Assembly (NCBI RefSeq): GCF_000247815.1
Contig: NC_021683.1
Span: 15,983,044 to 16,047,043, forward strand
From: Ficedula albicollis
Taxonomy: Eukaryota; Chordata; Aves; Passeriformes; Muscicapidae
DNA: 64,000 nt
Reading direction: 5' to 3'
Both the position numbers and the translations under genes were made by a program. The notes under the pieces were generated by a model. That model had not been told where the DNA came from, ran no database searches, and was given only the letters and a program-made list of their open reading frames with translations. Positions 62,501 to 64,000 of the stretch are shown in pieces. How positions within the stretch are numbered: position 1 is the first letter of the stretch; each line of letters starts with the position of its first letter.

Positions 62501-64000
62501 TTGGTCATTTTACATACAGAACACTATTCAGATGAAAGATAAAAGAAATACATTAATAAAATTAAAGCTAGAGTGAATACTTCAAAATATAAAGGTGGTG
62601 GATGAATATGGTTATCAAAGCAATTTATATCCTATGCCCATTAAAACAGGCTTGTCTGAGCAACAGTTATGAGAGTTTTTGAGGGTTTTTCCTTGTAATG
62701 GAAAGGGTACTTAGAAAGCCACCCTGGTACTTTATGCCTCCCAAACATCTCTAGTTGTGCTTACAAAGCAAAGATCTCAAATTTCATAGGTTTTATGAAA
62801 TAGAAGGAGACTATATTGGTAGCTGTTTACTTCTCAATACAGCTACAGTTTTAGAGCTGTGAGTAATCTTAAACTTGTGGAACTGGCTTGTAATTACAGA
62901 CTCCGTTTATCTGAAAATATCCAGTGCTCTGACTCTTGAGTCTGACCTTTTCCACCTTCAACCAACCAAGCCACAGAAGACTTACACCCTCCTTGTGCAG
63001 GTCTGCTCAACCAGGGGCTGGAAAGAACCCAAGGTTTCTTATGGGAGGAGTTTTGTTACCTCCGCCTCACCCCTTTCACCTCAAAACACAAACCCAAAAC
63101 CCAACCCACACAGATCCATCCAATACAGCTCCAGTCCATTTCACAGCACTGAAAGGGATTCCATGGTGTCGGTGGCTTAGGGAAATTTCCTGATCTTTGG
63201 TCTAGTTCTCATAGGAAAAGTACCCATTTCATAAATACTCACTTTTAATATTTTAATATCTTACATTTCTTTGGGGAATTTCAGCTGTAAAGGTGTTTTG
63301 TGTACATTTTTTGGGAACCTCTCCTCGGAGCCAAACCTCAGCCATGGAATTGTTCTGGTAACCTGAAACAGGTACCTTTAATCCTGTCCATGGTGGCTTG
63401 GGAAACAGAGATGCAACCTGCATGGAACATTGCCTTGTAATAAAAGTTAATTGCTATCTAACTTGGAGCTTATAAATGTACATCCTGAGGATATTTACTT
63501 TATGAAGCAATGAGATCTCATGGAGGAATCAACAGTTATTTCAAGTTCCTGACTTGTCTGTGGGTTTTTAAATTTATAACCTTAAATATAAAACAGGTGT
63601 TGATTTTCTTTTAATAATGCAAGAAAACTAATCTTCAGGTATCTATTTTGTATAGGTTTAAAAACACCAATCAAATGCTATTTTTTGTAGGTTTTAAGTT
63701 TTTTAGAATTGAACTTGAGATCTAATTAATTAAGAAATATCTCGGAATAATTTTAAACAAGACACTTTTTTTCTAAGTTTCCTTCAGAAACAAGGCTGCT
63801 GCTGAAGAAAGCTGTTTCTGAGGTTCCTGTTAAAAAGTAGTAATGTTCTGTCCACACATTAATGATTCCAAAATTCTCCATTATGAACAATATTTATCAA
63901 AAACAGCCCACTATCAGATGAAAGATGTGCCTTATCTTTTCTTGTCAACTAAAGCATTATTCACTGAAAGTTTCTTTCATATCTGTTTCAGGGGTTTCAG
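59566..64000. other. Noncoding; candidate conserved segment at 61740-62030
   Basis: No gene supported; open frames are at most 101 codons and unrecognised. The 61740-62030 segment is homopolymer-poor and rich in TAAT/ATTA and TGCAT motifs, with GACGATAATGCTCATTTGTC near 61980; it looks enhancer-like. The rest is AT-rich with nothing further recognised. Confidence 0.35.

Overview
The window looks like vertebrate nuclear DNA, most likely from a songbird (Passeriformes). The best evidence is a SINE at 57929-58068. It has a tRNA-Ile-like head with A and B boxes joined to a CR1-LINE 3' tail, which is the architecture of the zebra finch SINE TguSINE1. Diverged CR1 LINE 3' ends lie at 18186-18426 and 37838-37890, and an antisense CR1 piece at 18550-18652. 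Bulk DNA is AT-rich and CpG-poor, with frequent A/T runs and many stops in all frames. I see no bacterial, phage or organellar gene organisation.

I found no protein-coding gene that I can support. The stretch reads as a gene desert or a very long intron. The long open frames are artefacts of low-complexity DNA: two poly-C blocks (10213-11041 and 21508-22280) and a 20-bp minisatellite (38241-39400) that is open in all six frames. The longest open frame outside repeats (47374-47904, minus strand, 176 codons) lies in a GC-rich patch and resembles no family I know. The only recognisable protein homology is a fragment at 11111-11272 that matches the C-terminal part of a Ty3/gypsy-type RNase H domain.

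Layout: 1-1742 noncoding with a conserved-looking segment; 1747-2182 a solo retroviral LTR with a perfect 9-bp terminal inverted repeat and a 4-bp target duplication; 3208-3585 a 189-bp tandem duplication; 4069-4560 a GC-rich patch with small repeats; 4690-5160 an enhancer-like AT-rich segment; 6341-6550 a CpG cluster; 10188-11064 the first A/C/A homopolymer block, then the RNase H relic; 18186-18652 two CR1 pieces in opposite orientation; 21445-22280 an assembly gap plus the second poly-C block; 22620-24070 two more conserved-looking segments; 29183-30890 a nearly perfect 854-bp tandem duplication; 38241-39400 a 57-unit minisatellite with an 80-bp higher-order repeat; 43293-44013, 50247-50405, 52956-53136 and 59476-59565 more small tandem duplications; 57929-58068 the SINE; 58357-58405 an (ATTT)n microsatellite; the remainder to 64000 noncoding with scattered conserved-looking segments.

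No set of genes works together here. The content worth pursuing is structural: many two-copy tandem duplications of 34-854 bp, the higher-order minisatellite, the rare retroelement relic, and the two implausible poly-C blocks that probably hide real sequence. Candidate regulatory segments are inferred only from base composition and motif density, so they are listed at low confidence.
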